In this document: positions 46,034 through 54,537 of the stretch, piece by piece | How positions within the stretch are numbered: position 1 is the first letter of the stretch | Layout of the letters: every line of letters begins with the position of its first letter | Source of the DNA: Ramlibacter pinisoli | GTDB lineage: Bacteria > Pseudomonadota > Gammaproteobacteria > Burkholderiales > Burkholderiaceae_C | Assembly (NCBI RefSeq): GCF_009758015.1 | Contig: NZ_WSEL01000003.1 | Span: 992,001-1,056,000, forward strand | Reading direction: 5' to 3' | DNA length: 64,000 bases | Position numbers and translations under genes: made by a program | The notes under the pieces: generated by a model | What the model saw: only the letters and a program-made list of their open reading frames with translations | Databases searched by the model: none | Told to the model about the DNA's origin: nothing

Positions 46034-46927
46034 ATGCAGGCCCTCTGGATGGTCCTGGCCTCGTTCGCCTTCGCCACGATGGCGGTGTGCGTGAAGGTGG
46101 CCTCCGACTGGTTCAACGCCTCCGAGCTGGTGTTCTGGCGCGGGCTGCTGGGCATGCTGTTCATGTGGCTGTTCGCGCGCCGGCAGGGCGTGAGCCTGCG
46201 CACCGCCCACGGCGGCATGCACGCGTGGCGCAGCCTGGTGGGGGTGCTGTCGCTGGGCGCGTGGTTCTATGCCATCGGCGGCCTGCCCCTGGCCACCGCG
46301 ATGACGCTCAACTACCTGAGCAGCGTGTGGATCGCGGCCTTCCTGGTCGGCGGCGCGCTGGTCACCTGGAACCCGCGCAGCGGCAGCATGCTGCGCCAGG
46401 GCCCGGTGGCGCTGGCGGTGCTGGCGGGCTTTGCCGGCGTGGTGCTGCTGCTGCGCCCCACCATCGACAAGGACCAGCTCTTCGCCGGGCTGGTCGGCCT
46501 GCTGTCGGGCCTGGCCTCGGCCTTTGCCTACCTGCAGGTGATGGCGCTGGGCAAGCTGGGCGAGCCGGAGGCGCGCACCGTCTTCTACTTCGCGCTCGGC
46601 TCCGCGCTGGCCGGCGCCGTCGGCGTGGCGCTCACCGGGGTCTCGCCCTGGGACTGGCTGCACGCGGCATGGCTGTTGCCGGTGGGCCTGTTCGCGTCGC
46701 TCGGCCAGTGGTGCATGACGCGAGCCTACAGCCATGGCGCCACGCTGGTCGTGGCCAGTTTGCAATACTCGGGCATCGTCTTCGGCGCGATCTACAGCGT
46801 GGTCCTGTTCCACGACACGATCGCCCCGATGGGATGGATCGGGATGGCGCTGATCGTCGCCAGCGGCGTCGCCGCCACCATCCTGCGCGAACGCGCGGCA
46901 CCGAACGCACCCGCAGAGGAACATTGA
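46034..46927 (+). CDS. DMT (EamA) family transporter
   Basis: A 297-residue ten-helix transporter (VLASFAFATMAVCVKVAS, FWRGLLGMLFMWLF, LNYLSSVWIAAFLVGG; second repeat from LLSGLASAFAYLQVMALG). It lies 25 bp after the Rieske gene and 1 bp before the sulfurtransferase. Such proteins export small metabolites; a link to the oxygenase product is speculative. Confidence 0.9.
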   Translation: MQALWMVLASFAFATMAVCVKVASDWFNASELVFWRGLLGMLFMWLFARRQGVSLRTAHGGMHAWRSLVGVLSLGAWFYAIGGLPLATAMTLNYLSSVWIAAFLVGGALVTWNPRSGSMLRQGPVALAVLAGFAGVVLLLRPTIDKDQLFAGLVGLLSGLASAFAYLQVMALGKLGEPEARTVFYFALGSALAGAVGVALTGVSPWDWLHAAWLLPVGLFASLGQWCMTRAYSHGATLVVASLQYSGIVFGAIYSVVLFHDTIAPMGWIGMALIVASGVAATILRERAAPNAPAEEH

Positions 46928-46928
46928 C

Positions 46929-47819
46929 ATGGCCTACACCACCCTCGTCACCGCCGAGCAACTCCAGGCGCTGCGAGCAGCCGGCGCACCGCTGATGGTG
47001 TTCGACTGCAGCTTCGAACTGGCGAACCCGGCCGCCGGCCAGGAGCAGCACCGGGAACTGCACATCGCCGGCGCCGTGCATGCGGATCTCGACCACGCTC
47101 TGTCCGATGAAGGCGTGGTCGAGGCCGACGGCAGCCGCCACCCGCACGCCGACGCCGCCTCGGGTGGCCGGCACCCGCTGCCCAGCCGCGAGAAATTCGC
47201 CATGTGGCTGTGCTCGGTCGGCTTCTCCAACGACATGCAGGCCGTGGTGTACGACCGCCAGAACGCCAACTACTGCGGCCGCCTGTGGTGGATGCTCAAG
47301 TGGGCCGGCCACGACGCGGTGGCGATGCTCGATGGCGGCCTGGCCGCCTGGCAGGCCGCCGGCGGCGAGGTGTCCAGCGGCGAGGAGCCGGCGCGCTTCC
47401 AGTCGAATTTCGCGCTCGGCGAGCCGCTGCGCCGGCTGGCGACCACGGCCGACGTCCAGCGCGCGCTGGGCACCGACCGCCAGACGCTGATCGACGCCCG
47501 CGTGGCGCCGCGCTGGCGCGGCGAGGTCGAGCCGATCGACCCGGTGGCCGGCCGCATCCCGGGCGCGCTGAACCGGCCCTCGGCACTGAACGTGGAGGCC
47601 GACGGCCGCTTCAAGCCGGCGGCGCAACTGCGGCGCGAATTCGACGCCCTGCTGCAGGGCCGCGATCCGGCGACGGCGGTGATGTACTGCGGCAGCGGCG
47701 TGAGCGCCCTGCCCAATGCCGTCGGTTACGAGCTGGCCGGGCTGCCGCCGCCGGCACTCTATGCCGGCAGTTGGAGCGAATGGTGCAGTGACCCGGCGCG
47801 GCCGGTCGAGAGGGGCTGA
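46929..47819 (+). CDS. sseA: Thiosulfate/3-mercaptopyruvate sulfurtransferase
   Basis: A 296-residue protein with two rhodanese domains. The active-site loop CGSGVSAL in the second domain is the CG[S/G]GVT/A form of mercaptopyruvate sulfurtransferases, while thiosulfate enzymes usually carry CRKG. VYDRQNANYCGRLWWMLKWAGH and LDGGLAAWQAAGG are further signatures. It transfers sulfur from 3-mercaptopyruvate to thiols or cyanide. It follows the DMT gene directly. Confidence 0.92.
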   Translation: MAYTTLVTAEQLQALRAAGAPLMVFDCSFELANPAAGQEQHRELHIAGAVHADLDHALSDEGVVEADGSRHPHADAASGGRHPLPSREKFAMWLCSVGFSNDMQAVVYDRQNANYCGRLWWMLKWAGHDAVAMLDGGLAAWQAAGGEVSSGEEPARFQSNFALGEPLRRLATTADVQRALGTDRQTLIDARVAPRWRGEVEPIDPVAGRIPGALNRPSALNVEADGRFKPAAQLRREFDALLQGRDPATAVMYCGSGVSALPNAVGYELAGLPPPALYAGSWSEWCSDPARPVERG

Positions 47820-47864
47820 CGCCGCGCAGGCGCAGCCACGCGCCACGCGACAGCCGGACGCGGC

Positions 47865-48170
47865 CTAGCGACCGCCGACGGCGTTGCCCGGGGTGCGGTT
47901 GGTCGACCCCTTGGCCGCCGCGTCCTGAGACGCTCCCGCGCCCATGGCGCCGGTGCCGTTGCTGGCGCCCAGCCCGCCCTGCAGGCCCGCCCCGGGCTGC
48001 GCGGACTGGCCTTGCCCACCCGCATCGGCGCTGCCGCGCCCGGTGGTGCCGGGAACGGGATTGCCGGACGCGTTCGGGCTCGCCGGGGCGCCGCTGTCGG
48101 CGCCCTTCTGGCAACCCGCCAGGCCCGCCGCGAGCGCCACGGCCACGGCGAGGAAACGCAGCGCCGTCAC
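47865..48170 (-). CDS. Small Gly/Ala-rich lipoprotein
   Basis: A 101-residue protein with a lipoprotein signal (LAVAVALAAGLAGC, lipobox LAGC) and a mature part of Gly, Ala, Ser and Gln with no hydrophobic core (GGLGASNGTGAMGAGASQ), probably disordered. The start is GTG at 48170 and overlaps the stop of the next lipoprotein gene by four bases, so the pair is coupled. No domain is recognised. Confidence 0.7.
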   Translation of the reverse strand: MTALRFLAVAVALAAGLAGCQKGADSGAPASPNASGNPVPGTTGRGSADAGGQGQSAQPGAGLQGGLGASNGTGAMGAGASQDAAAKGSTNRTPGNAVGGR

Positions 48171-48454
48171 TTCGTCGTGGTGGTGGTGCTGCTGCTGGAG
48201 GGCGACGAGCTCATGCTGCCGCTCGAACCCGTGCTGCCGCCGGCCGAGCCCGCGGAACCGCCCGAGGCGCCCATGCTGCTGGAGCTGCCCGACGAGCCGG
48301 AGCTGCCCATCGACGTGCTGCTGCCCGTGCTGCCGGACGAGCCGCTGGCGCCGCTACCGGCCGGTTCGGAACCCTTGCCGCAGGCGCTGAGAGACAGGGC
48401 CGCTGCGGCGACCAGGGCCAGGGTGGTGCTCCGGGAGAGGATGGAAACGTTCAT
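48167..48454 (-). CDS. Small Ser/Gly-repeat lipoprotein
   Basis: A 95-residue protein with lipobox LSAC (TTLALVAAAALSLSACGKG) and a mature region of Ser/Gly repeats with Thr at the end (GSSGSTGSSTSMGSSGSSG). It resembles low-complexity envelope lipoproteins and would be a flexible surface or periplasmic tether. AAGGAG lies just before the ATG. Its promoter region carries the GTCCTACAGC motif and a TAGAGT box. Confidence 0.7.
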   Translation of the reverse strand: MNVSILSRSTTLALVAAAALSLSACGKGSEPAGSGASGSSGSTGSSTSMGSSGSSGSSSSMGASGGSAGSAGGSTGSSGSMSSSPSSSSTTTTTK

Positions 48455-48561
48455 TGTTGGAACTCCTTGAGAGGGTTGCGTCTCGATGGACGAAAGTCGA
48501 GGGGAATGGGATGCCGTGGCTGCCCGGTCGCGAGAGGGCGGCCTCGACTGCCCTTCGGCTG

Positions 48562-48618
48562 ACTCTAGGGAGGCCCCGCGAGCAGGTTGTCGTCTGCCAC
48601 TGTCGATGGCTGTAGGAC
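48562..48618 (-). promoter_or_regulatory. GTCCTACAGC motif plus TAGAGT box, promoter of the lipoprotein pair
   Basis: On the minus strand GTCCTACAGC (48609-48618) is followed, 49 bp from its CCTACA, by TAGAGT (48562-48567), about 110 bp before the ATG at 48454. It is the same arrangement as at 22960, 49408, 52487 and 53721. Confidence 0.5.
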
Positions 48619-48655
48619 AACGCAGGGCTGCTGGCCGCGGCTGGGCCAGCGCGGC

Positions 48656-49156
48656 TCAGGCCATGAGCGAAACCAGCAATTCCTCGCGCAGAGCTTCAGG
48701 CACGGCCTGCAGTTCGCGCTTGCGTTCGCGCAGCCGCTCGCCCAGGCGCAGCAGGTCGATACCGCAGCGCCGCGCCTTGGGGAACATCTCCTCGCGCTCC
48801 TCGCGCACGTGGTGGTCGATGTACTCGCCCAGCACGGTCACCTTGGCGTCGTACAGCTCCTCGTGCGGATCCATCGACAGGATCTGCACGATGAGGTCCT
48901 TGGCGCTGGCGTGCTCGACCTCGGCTTCATCCATCAGGTCGTCGTCGCGGATCGCCTCGCGCACCGGGGGATAGAACAGCTCCTCCTCCAGCTTGGCGTG
49001 GATCACCAGCTCCATGCAGATCTGCTCGGCCAGCGCCTTGCGGCGCGCCTCCGGTGCGTCGTTCGCCGCCAGTGCGCGGTAAGCCTGGAACAGCTTGTGC
49101 ACCGCCTGGTGGTCCGCGTCGAGCAGGTCGAGCGCGTCCTCGGTTCGCGTCGTCAT
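48656..49156 (-). CDS. Hemerythrin HHE domain protein
   Basis: A 166-residue four-helix bundle with hemerythrin-type iron ligands: DADHQAVHKLF, HAKLEEELFYP, EVEHASAKDL and HHVREEREEMFP. Such proteins bind oxygen, nitric oxide or iron, or sense redox. It lies 25 bp after a small hydrophilic gene, probably one transcript. Long acidic and basic helices at the end (RLGERLRERKRELQAVPEAL) are typical of the subfamily. Confidence 0.9.
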   Translation of the reverse strand: MTTRTEDALDLLDADHQAVHKLFQAYRALAANDAPEARRKALAEQICMELVIHAKLEEELFYPPVREAIRDDDLMDEAEVEHASAKDLIVQILSMDPHEELYDAKVTVLGEYIDHHVREEREEMFPKARRCGIDLLRLGERLRERKRELQAVPEALREELLVSLMA

Positions 49157-49181
49157 CGTGGATCCTTCCGTCTGTGGCGCC

Positions 49182-49376
49182 TCAGCGCCGGCTGCCGGTC
49201 TCGGTGTCGTTCTTGTCCTGCTGCTTCAGCGTGGACTCGGCGGGCGTGCCCGCGGCGGCCGGCTGGCTCTCGGGCGTGCCCGCATCCTCCGGCTGCATGT
49301 CGGTGTCGGGCGTGCCGCGCTGCTGGGGCGCCGGCTGGCGGCCTTCGCGCGGTGCCTTGGGTTTGTCGGGGTGCAT
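49182..49376 (-). CDS. Small hydrophilic (hydrophilin-like) protein
   Basis: A 64-residue protein without hydrophobic residues of note (HPDKPKAPREGRQPAPQQRG, ending QQDKNDTETGSRR), rich in Pro, Gln, Asp and Gly, as in stress-protective disordered proteins. GAGGAG lies seven bases before the ATG at 49376. It leads the hemerythrin gene and is preceded by the GTCCTACAGC promoter pattern. Confidence 0.65.
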   Translation of the reverse strand: MHPDKPKAPREGRQPAPQQRGTPDTDMQPEDAGTPESQPAAAGTPAESTLKQQDKNDTETGSRR

Positions 49377-49407
49377 GGAAAAACTCCTCGTCCAGTGCGA
49401 GATGCGC

Positions 49408-49466
49408 ACTGTAGGCAGCGCGGCTCGCCCGGGGCTGTCAGTGCGCCTCTGCCGCTGCTGTAGGAC
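49408..49466 (-). promoter_or_regulatory. GTCCTACAGC motif plus TACAGT box upstream of the hydrophilic/hemerythrin pair
   Basis: On the minus strand GTCCTACAGC (49457-49466) and, 51 bp from its CCTACA, TACAGT (49408-49413), 32 bp before the ATG at 49376. Confidence 0.5.
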
Positions 49467-49476
49467 GGCGGGCCCG

Positions 49477-50814
49477 TCAGCCCGGCCGTACGCGGTCGCC
49501 GCGCCGGCTGCGCCGCTCGTACGCGGCCATGAGCGGCGTCACCGACACGCCGTGCAGCACGATGGAGGCGACCACGACCGCCAGCGTCAGCCCGGACAGC
49601 CGGGCGGCCAGCTGCGGATCGAGGCCGTGGTTGATCGCGTAGGCCAGGTAGTAGAGCGAGCCGATGCCGCGGATGCCGAACCAGCCGAGCAGCAGCCGGC
49701 GCGTGTGCCCGACCCTGGCGCCGGCCAGGCCGAGTGCGACCGACAGGGGACGGATGACGAGCAGCAGCAGCGGCACGAACCACCAGGCGGCCGGCTGCCA
49801 CTCGACCGCCCACAGCAGGCTGCCGATGGTCACCACCACGGCCACCTCGCCGATGCGTTCGAGCTGCTGGTTGAAGCCGAGCACCGCGTGCGCCATGAAG
49901 GCGGGGGCGTGGCGGCGGTCCACCGCCATCTTGTCGGCCACGTGGCGGTCGGGCGTGGCGGCGGCCTGTTCCACCGCACGCTGCGTGGACGCCGGCGATT
50001 CACCCTGCTCCTGCACCAGGCGCCGCAACGCCACCCCGGCGGCGAACACCGCGAGGAAACCGTAGGCGTGGGCGAGCACCGCGGTGCCGTAGGCCAGCGC
50101 GATCAGGCCGAGCGCCAGGAAGTCGTCCAGCCCCACCGCCTCCTTGTGCTCGCGCCGCAGGTACAGCACCAGCCGGCCGGTCGCGATGCCCAGGACGGCG
50201 CCGATGCCGATGCCGGCCGCGATCGCCCACGCGAAGTCGACCGCGATCCAGCGCCAGCCCCAGGCGCCCAGGTCGTGCAGCCCGAGCAGCCCCAGGCCGA
50301 GCATCACGAAGGGGAAGGCGGTGCCGTCGTTGAGGCCGCCTTCGCCGGTGAGCGCGAAGCGCACCTGGTCCTGGTCGCCCGGCTCCTGCACCTGCACGTC
50401 GGAGGCCAGCACCGGGTCGGTGGGGGCGAGCAGGCCGCCCAGCAGCACCGCCGCACCGACCGACAGGCCCAGGAGGAAATGGCCGGCCGCGGCGATGCAG
50501 GCGATCGTCACCACCATCGACGTGGTGGCCAGGCGCAGCGGCTCCAGCCAGCGCCGATCGCCCAGGCCGTGGCTCAGCTTCAGGCCGGCGGTGAACAGCG
50601 ACACCAGCACCACGACTTCGGTCAGGCGCTCCAGCAGCACGGTGTGCGACAGCGGGCCGGCCTGGATCCAGCCCAGGCCGAGCGGGCTGACGGCCACGCC
50701 GACCGCGAGGTACAGCATCGCGGTCGACAGCGGCAGCCGCGCCAGCACCGTCCCGGCCAGCGCCAGCACGATGAGGAGCAGCCCGATCAGGACGGACCAG
50801 AGCGCGAAGGCCAT
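49477..50814 (-). CDS. Cation:proton antiporter (CPA1/NhaP-like)
   Basis: A 445-residue membrane protein with about 12 spans. Conserved parts are LYLAVGVAVSPLGLGW, FTAGLKLSHGL, the ion-binding segment GLLAPTDPVLASDVQV and LTGEGGLNDGTAFPFVMLG. It exchanges Na+ or K+ for protons. A charged cytoplasmic loop (about 285-325, QEQGESPASTQRAVEQ) splits the helices. The ATG at 50814 (MAFALWSVLIG) is preferred over an upstream start that would add Arg/Pro-rich residues. Confidence 0.92.
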   Translation of the reverse strand: MAFALWSVLIGLLLIVLALAGTVLARLPLSTAMLYLAVGVAVSPLGLGWIQAGPLSHTVLLERLTEVVVLVSLFTAGLKLSHGLGDRRWLEPLRLATTSMVVTIACIAAAGHFLLGLSVGAAVLLGGLLAPTDPVLASDVQVQEPGDQDQVRFALTGEGGLNDGTAFPFVMLGLGLLGLHDLGAWGWRWIAVDFAWAIAAGIGIGAVLGIATGRLVLYLRREHKEAVGLDDFLALGLIALAYGTAVLAHAYGFLAVFAAGVALRRLVQEQGESPASTQRAVEQAAATPDRHVADKMAVDRRHAPAFMAHAVLGFNQQLERIGEVAVVVTIGSLLWAVEWQPAAWWFVPLLLLVIRPLSVALGLAGARVGHTRRLLLGWFGIRGIGSLYYLAYAINHGLDPQLAARLSGLTLAVVVASIVLHGVSVTPLMAAYERRSRRGDRVRPG

Positions 50815-50913
50815 GCAGCCATGCTGGGCGGCGGCGCGCGGCGCCGGTGTGGGGCGGCGCCGCAAGCCGGGGTCAGGCAACGGCCGCGCTGCCGGTGCGC
50901 GGCGGGGCGGCGC

Positions 50914-51360
50914 TCAGGTGGGGGAACGGTCGTCCTTGCGGCCGGGATCGCTCGGGCCGTTGCGGTCCGACAGGCCGGCGCCGGGCGACTTGCCGACCTC
51001 GCCGCGGTCGCCGCCGTGCGCGTCCCAGGTGCCGCCGGTGCGGGCCGTGTTGCCACGCGGGCGCTCCTCGTCGTCGTCGTCGTCGTCGAAGTTGACGCTG
51101 CCGCCACCCATCGGCTTGTCGTCGGCCGCGCCGTGGTCCCGCTCGTTCACCCCGCTGGGCGCGACGAGTCCGGCCTGGCGGTCGCTGGAGAGGCCGACCT
51201 TGCCCGGTCCGTCACCCTGGTCGGCACGCGGCGCGCCGCCCTGCTCGTCGCTCGCGCCCTTGCCGCGCGCCGTCGACTGGTTTTCGGTGTCGACGTCGGG
51301 GGACGGGCGGCCTGCGTCCTTGCGCGGGCGACCGTCGTTCGATGGTTCCTGGTTGGGCAT
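50914..51360 (-). CDS. Acidic disordered hydrophilic protein
   Basis: A 148-residue protein made almost entirely of Gly, Asp, Arg, Pro and Ser, with a run of six Asp (GGGSVNFDDDDDDEERPRG) and no hydrophobic core. GGAAGGAG lies before the ATG. It resembles hydrophilins and other desiccation-type protective proteins; no domain is recognised. CACCTACAAC, a weak variant of the recurrent motif, lies 82 bp upstream. Confidence 0.65.
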   Translation of the reverse strand: MPNQEPSNDGRPRKDAGRPSPDVDTENQSTARGKGASDEQGGAPRADQGDGPGKVGLSSDRQAGLVAPSGVNERDHGAADDKPMGGGSVNFDDDDDDEERPRGNTARTGGTWDAHGGDRGEVGKSPGAGLSDRNGPSDPGRKDDRSPT

Positions 51361-51428
51361 GGTGGCCTGCTCCTTCCGTGTCGCGGGCGGGCCCGTGGCG
51401 GGCCCGCATGGCAGCCATGGTCGGCCGC

Positions 51429-52361
51429 TCAGGACAGGGCAGTTGTAGGTGCCTGGCCGGACGCCGCGTAGGAGACCGGTTGCGCCCCGGCGGCCGCGAC
51501 ACCGCCGGCGGCCGTGGCGGCCGCGGTCACGGCCAGGCCGGCCAGCGCACCGAGCGCGGTGGCCACGCCCTCGCGGAACGAGGGGAACTGGTGCACGTCG
51601 CCGTGGCCCGCGCCTTCCACCAGCAGCAACTGGCATTGCGGCAGCGCCTTGCGGATCGCCTCGCTGTGGTGGTGGCCGATCAATTCGTCGCGGTCCCCGT
51701 GCACCAGCATCACCGGGCCGCTCACCTTGCAGGCGTGGTCCACGGTGGCCAGCTTGTACCGCAGCACGCCGCTGGGCACCCAGGGATAGTGTTCGTCGGC
51801 CAGCGCACGCATGCTGCTGTACGGCGAGATCAGCAGCGTCAGGTCCGCCGGCGTGCCGGCGCCGCACAGGTCGGCCGACAGCCCGGCCGCCAGCCCGGTG
51901 CCGAGCGACTGGCCCGAGACCACCACGCAGCGGCCGGCGTACTGGCCGGCGATGGCGTTCCACACCGCGCGCACGTCGGCGTGCAGTTGCGCCTCGCTCT
52001 CGATGCGGCCGGTGCTCTTGCCGAAACCGCGGTAGTCCATCATCACCACGTCGAAGTTCAGCGCCCGGAAGGTGTCGAGGCTGGTGAACCACTTGCGCAG
52101 GTTGCCCGAGTTGCCGTGCAGGTAGAACACCACGCCGCGCGGATCGGGCAGCTTCAGTTGCGCGACCGACAGGCGTGCGCCCGGCACGTCGACGTGGAAT
52201 TCACGGGTGTCGGGATCGGTGGCCAGCGCGTCGTCGGGCGCCAGGCGTTCGGGCTCGAACAGCAGGCTCTCCTGGCGGAACCAGAGCCAGGCGAGCGCCG
52301 CGCCGTACAGGGCCGCGCCCAGTGCGGGCAGCCCGATCAGCGGGTAGAGCAGCCTGGCCAT
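51429..52361 (-). CDS. Membrane-anchored alpha/beta hydrolase
   Basis: A 310-residue hydrolase with one N-terminal helix (LLYPLIGLPALGAALYGAAL) that anchors it to the inner membrane. The fold follows: FYLHGNSGNLRKW (oxyanion region), DYRGFGKSTG, the nucleophile GQSLGT, the acid HGDRDELIG and the catalytic His in GAGHGDVHQF. It resembles YfhR/ABHD17-type esterases. The tail is Ala-rich. AGGAGG precedes the ATG by four to five bases. Promoter region carries the recurrent motif. Confidence 0.88.
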   Translation of the reverse strand: MARLLYPLIGLPALGAALYGAALAWLWFRQESLLFEPERLAPDDALATDPDTREFHVDVPGARLSVAQLKLPDPRGVVFYLHGNSGNLRKWFTSLDTFRALNFDVVMMDYRGFGKSTGRIESEAQLHADVRAVWNAIAGQYAGRCVVVSGQSLGTGLAAGLSADLCGAGTPADLTLLISPYSSMRALADEHYPWVPSGVLRYKLATVDHACKVSGPVMLVHGDRDELIGHHHSEAIRKALPQCQLLLVEGAGHGDVHQFPSFREGVATALGALAGLAVTAAATAAGGVAAAGAQPVSYAASGQAPTTALS

Positions 52362-52486
52362 GTGGCCTCCTCGTGGGCCCGGTGGGCCTGCGGGCGCGAT
52401 GCCCGGAGCGAGCGGTGGACGGCCATGGCCTCTCCCTTCGTACGACGGCGTACTGCGCCGGCTGGAGCACCGGCTTCCTGCCTCGC

Positions 52487-52544
52487 ACTGTGCGACGGGC
52501 ACGGCCCGTGGCCTGTCGGATGGCCGAGCCGGTCGCGGTAGGAA
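52487..52544 (-). promoter_or_regulatory. TTCCTACCGC motif variant plus CACAGT box upstream of the hydrolase
   Basis: On the minus strand CCTACC (52537-52542) is followed 50 bp later by CACAGT (52487-52492), about 125 bp before the ATG. It is a degenerate member of the two-part pattern seen at four other genes. Confidence 0.35.
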
Positions 52545-52574
52545 GAACCCGCGCCGGCGCGACGGCGCGAAGCG

Positions 52575-53306
52575 TCAGGCCAGGTAGAGGGAACGCAGGC
52601 GCGCGCGTTCCGCCTCGCCCACGCCGAGCGCGCGCCGCAGGTAGGCGTCGAGGCCGCCGTGGTCCTCGTCGACGGCGTCGAAGGCGGCCTGCAGGAACTC
52701 CGGTCGCACGCCCCACAGCACGCGCGCCACGTGCGGCTCGATGCCCTTCCACACGTAGGTGGACGGCTTCAGCCGCTCGTTCGTCAGCAGGTAGTCGCGC
52801 ATGATCTCCTCGCGCGTCGCGCCCAGTGTGTGCAGGACCAGGGCGGCAGCGAAGCCGGTGCGGTCCTTGCCCGCGGTGCAGTGGAAGACGGTGGGCTCGT
52901 TGGACCGCAGCAGCAACTGGAAGAACTCGGCGAAGCGGGCCGAGCTGCGGCGCACGAAGCCGCGGTAGGTGTCCTGCATGTGGCGCACGACGTCGGCCTC
53001 GCCCAGGCGGTGCCCGCCCTCGACCAGGTCGGCCAGCACCTGCACGATGGTCGGCTCGATGGCCAGCGAGTGGACCTCCACGCCCCGCAGCACGCAGGCG
53101 GCCGACGTGCGCTCGTCGACGCCGCGGAAGTCGAGCACGCGCCGGATGCCCAGCGCCTCGATCTGGCGGGCATCGCCGGCGTCCAGGGCGCCCAGGTGGT
53201 CGGAGCGGAACAGGCGATGCGGCCGCACGGCAACGCTGAGGACGTTGGCGGCCAGGTCGCGGAAGTTGGACGGATTGGAAGGCAGCGCGAAGGACATTGG
53301 AGCCAT
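52575..53306 (-). CDS. Dual-specificity/tyrosine phosphatase (Y_phosphatase3 type)
   Basis: A 243-residue cytoplasmic phosphatase with the P-loop HCTAGKDRTG (Cys nucleophile, CX5R) and the N-terminal FRDL plus RLFRSDHLGAL segment of this family. Some members act on phosphotyrosine, others on phosphoinositides. LDFRGVDERTS is the general-acid region. The ATG at 53306 is chosen; one at 53297 is equally possible, and neither has a clear ribosome site. Confidence 0.88.
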   Translation of the reverse strand: MAPMSFALPSNPSNFRDLAANVLSVAVRPHRLFRSDHLGALDAGDARQIEALGIRRVLDFRGVDERTSAACVLRGVEVHSLAIEPTIVQVLADLVEGGHRLGEADVVRHMQDTYRGFVRRSSARFAEFFQLLLRSNEPTVFHCTAGKDRTGFAAALVLHTLGATREEIMRDYLLTNERLKPSTYVWKGIEPHVARVLWGVRPEFLQAAFDAVDEDHGGLDAYLRRALGVGEAERARLRSLYLA

Positions 53307-53428
53307 TGTCGCGCGGACCAGGGGCGGCGCCAGCCGGACGGCCGCCGGGCACGGAAAAGCCCGGCAAAGCCGGGCATCCGCACGGAAATCGGCCCTCCCG
53401 GCGCACACGCCGCCGGGACGCCGCCGCC

Positions 53429-53665
53429 TCAGCGGTTCTTGCTGCGGTTGTTGTTGCCCATGGCGCGTTCGCTCTGTGCCCGGCTGTTCTGGTTGCTCAC
53501 CGCGGCCCCCATGCGGCCGGCTTCGCTGCGGGTCATCTTGCCGCCGCTGCCGCTGCCGGCCCCGCGCGTCGCGCCGCCGCTGGCCGCGCCCCGGGTCCCC
53601 CGGCTGCCGCTGGGGGCGCCGCTGCGGCCGCTGCGGCCGCCGCTCGAAGACTTGGACCCTGCCAT
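53429..53665 (-). CDS. Basic Gly/Ser/Arg-rich small protein
   Basis: A 78-residue, highly basic protein with Ser-Gly-Gly-Arg repeats (SSSGGRSGRSGAPSGSRG) and an end rich in Asn/Lys (GNNNRSKNR). It may bind nucleic acid or protect proteins; no domain is recognised. AAGGAG lies nine bases before the ATG. The promoter region has the GTCCTACAGC motif and a TAGATT box. Confidence 0.65.
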   Translation of the reverse strand: MAGSKSSSGGRSGRSGAPSGSRGTRGAASGGATRGAGSGSGGKMTRSEAGRMGAAVSNQNSRAQSERAMGNNNRSKNR

Positions 53666-53720
53666 CGCGCTGCTCCTTGGGTTCGTGCCGGCGGCTGCGC
53701 CACGCGGCCGCCCTGGACGC

Positions 53721-53777
53721 AATCTAGTGGGCGGGCCGGGGTCGTCTGTCGGCAGTGGCGTGGGCCCGCTGTAGGAC
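53721..53777 (-). promoter_or_regulatory. GTCCTACAGC motif plus TAGATT box upstream of the basic small protein
   Basis: On the minus strand GTCCTACAGC (53768-53777) and, 49 bp from its CCTACA, TAGATT (53721-53726), 56 bp before the ATG at 53665. It lies between this gene and the end of the TetR gene. Confidence 0.5.
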
Positions 53778-53790
53778 GCTGCGGTTCCGC

Positions 53791-54537
53791 TCAGCGCTTG
53801 CGGCCCCGCGCGGTGGCGGGGGCACGGCCGGCCGTGGGAGCGGCGGGCGCCGGCATCGGCAGCTCGGGCAGCGGGCGGCGGGCCACCGCCAGCGCTTCCG
53901 CCGGCGCCATGCCCAGGGCGCGCAGCACCAGCGAGGCCGCGGCGACGTCGTGCCGTGGCGGCGCGGCGCCCACGGCGACGCGCCGCATGGCCGAGCTGCA
54001 CACGCCGTTGATGACGTCCAGCGCGGCCGCCTCGCTGGGCACCTGGAAGCGCTTCTGGCGCACCCCCAGGCGCAGGTCGGCCAGGGTGTAGACCTCCAGC
54101 GTCTGCAGCAGGTGGGGGGACGCGGCCGCCACCTCGAGCAGCAGCAGCGCCCAGGCCGGCGACTCGGCCGCCAGCCACACGTAGCGCCGCTGGCCGATGG
54201 CCATGCGCTGGGCGCCGTCCTCGACATCGGCCGAGCTCTCGGCGATCACGCGCGACAGGCTCTGGCCGATGACCACCGCCAGCCGCCCGACCAGCTCGTC
54301 GCGGGTGGCGAAGTGGTTGTAGACCGTGCCGGGCGCCATGCCGGCCGCCTGCGCCACCTGCTGCATCGTCGTGCCGGCCAGCCCGCGCTGGACGATCACC
54401 TGGACCGTGGCCTGCAGCAGCAGCGACTGGGTGCGCTCGCGCTTGGGGCCGGCCGCCAGCGAGGCATTCAGCGCGACCTTGAGCGGCAGCGGAAGCGGCG
54501 GCATTGACGGCGTTCCGGGATTGAAGCTAGGATCCAT
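53791..54537 (-). CDS. TetR family transcriptional regulator
   Basis: A 248-residue repressor. The helix-turn-helix is at about 47-70 (GTTMQQVAQAAGMAPGTVYNHF), with the family's FATRDEL after it. The ligand domain follows, then a Pro/Ala-rich tail. It is divergent from a diheme cytochrome c with only 57 bp between, the AT-richest stretch in the area, so it probably controls that gene and itself. The ligand is unknown. Confidence 0.9.
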   Translation of the reverse strand: MDPSFNPGTPSMPPLPLPLKVALNASLAAGPKRERTQSLLLQATVQVIVQRGLAGTTMQQVAQAAGMAPGTVYNHFATRDELVGRLAVVIGQSLSRVIAESSADVEDGAQRMAIGQRRYVWLAAESPAWALLLLEVAAASPHLLQTLEVYTLADLRLGVRQKRFQVPSEAAALDVINGVCSSAMRRVAVGAAPPRHDVAAASLVLRALGMAPAEALAVARRPLPELPMPAPAAPTAGRAPATARGRKR

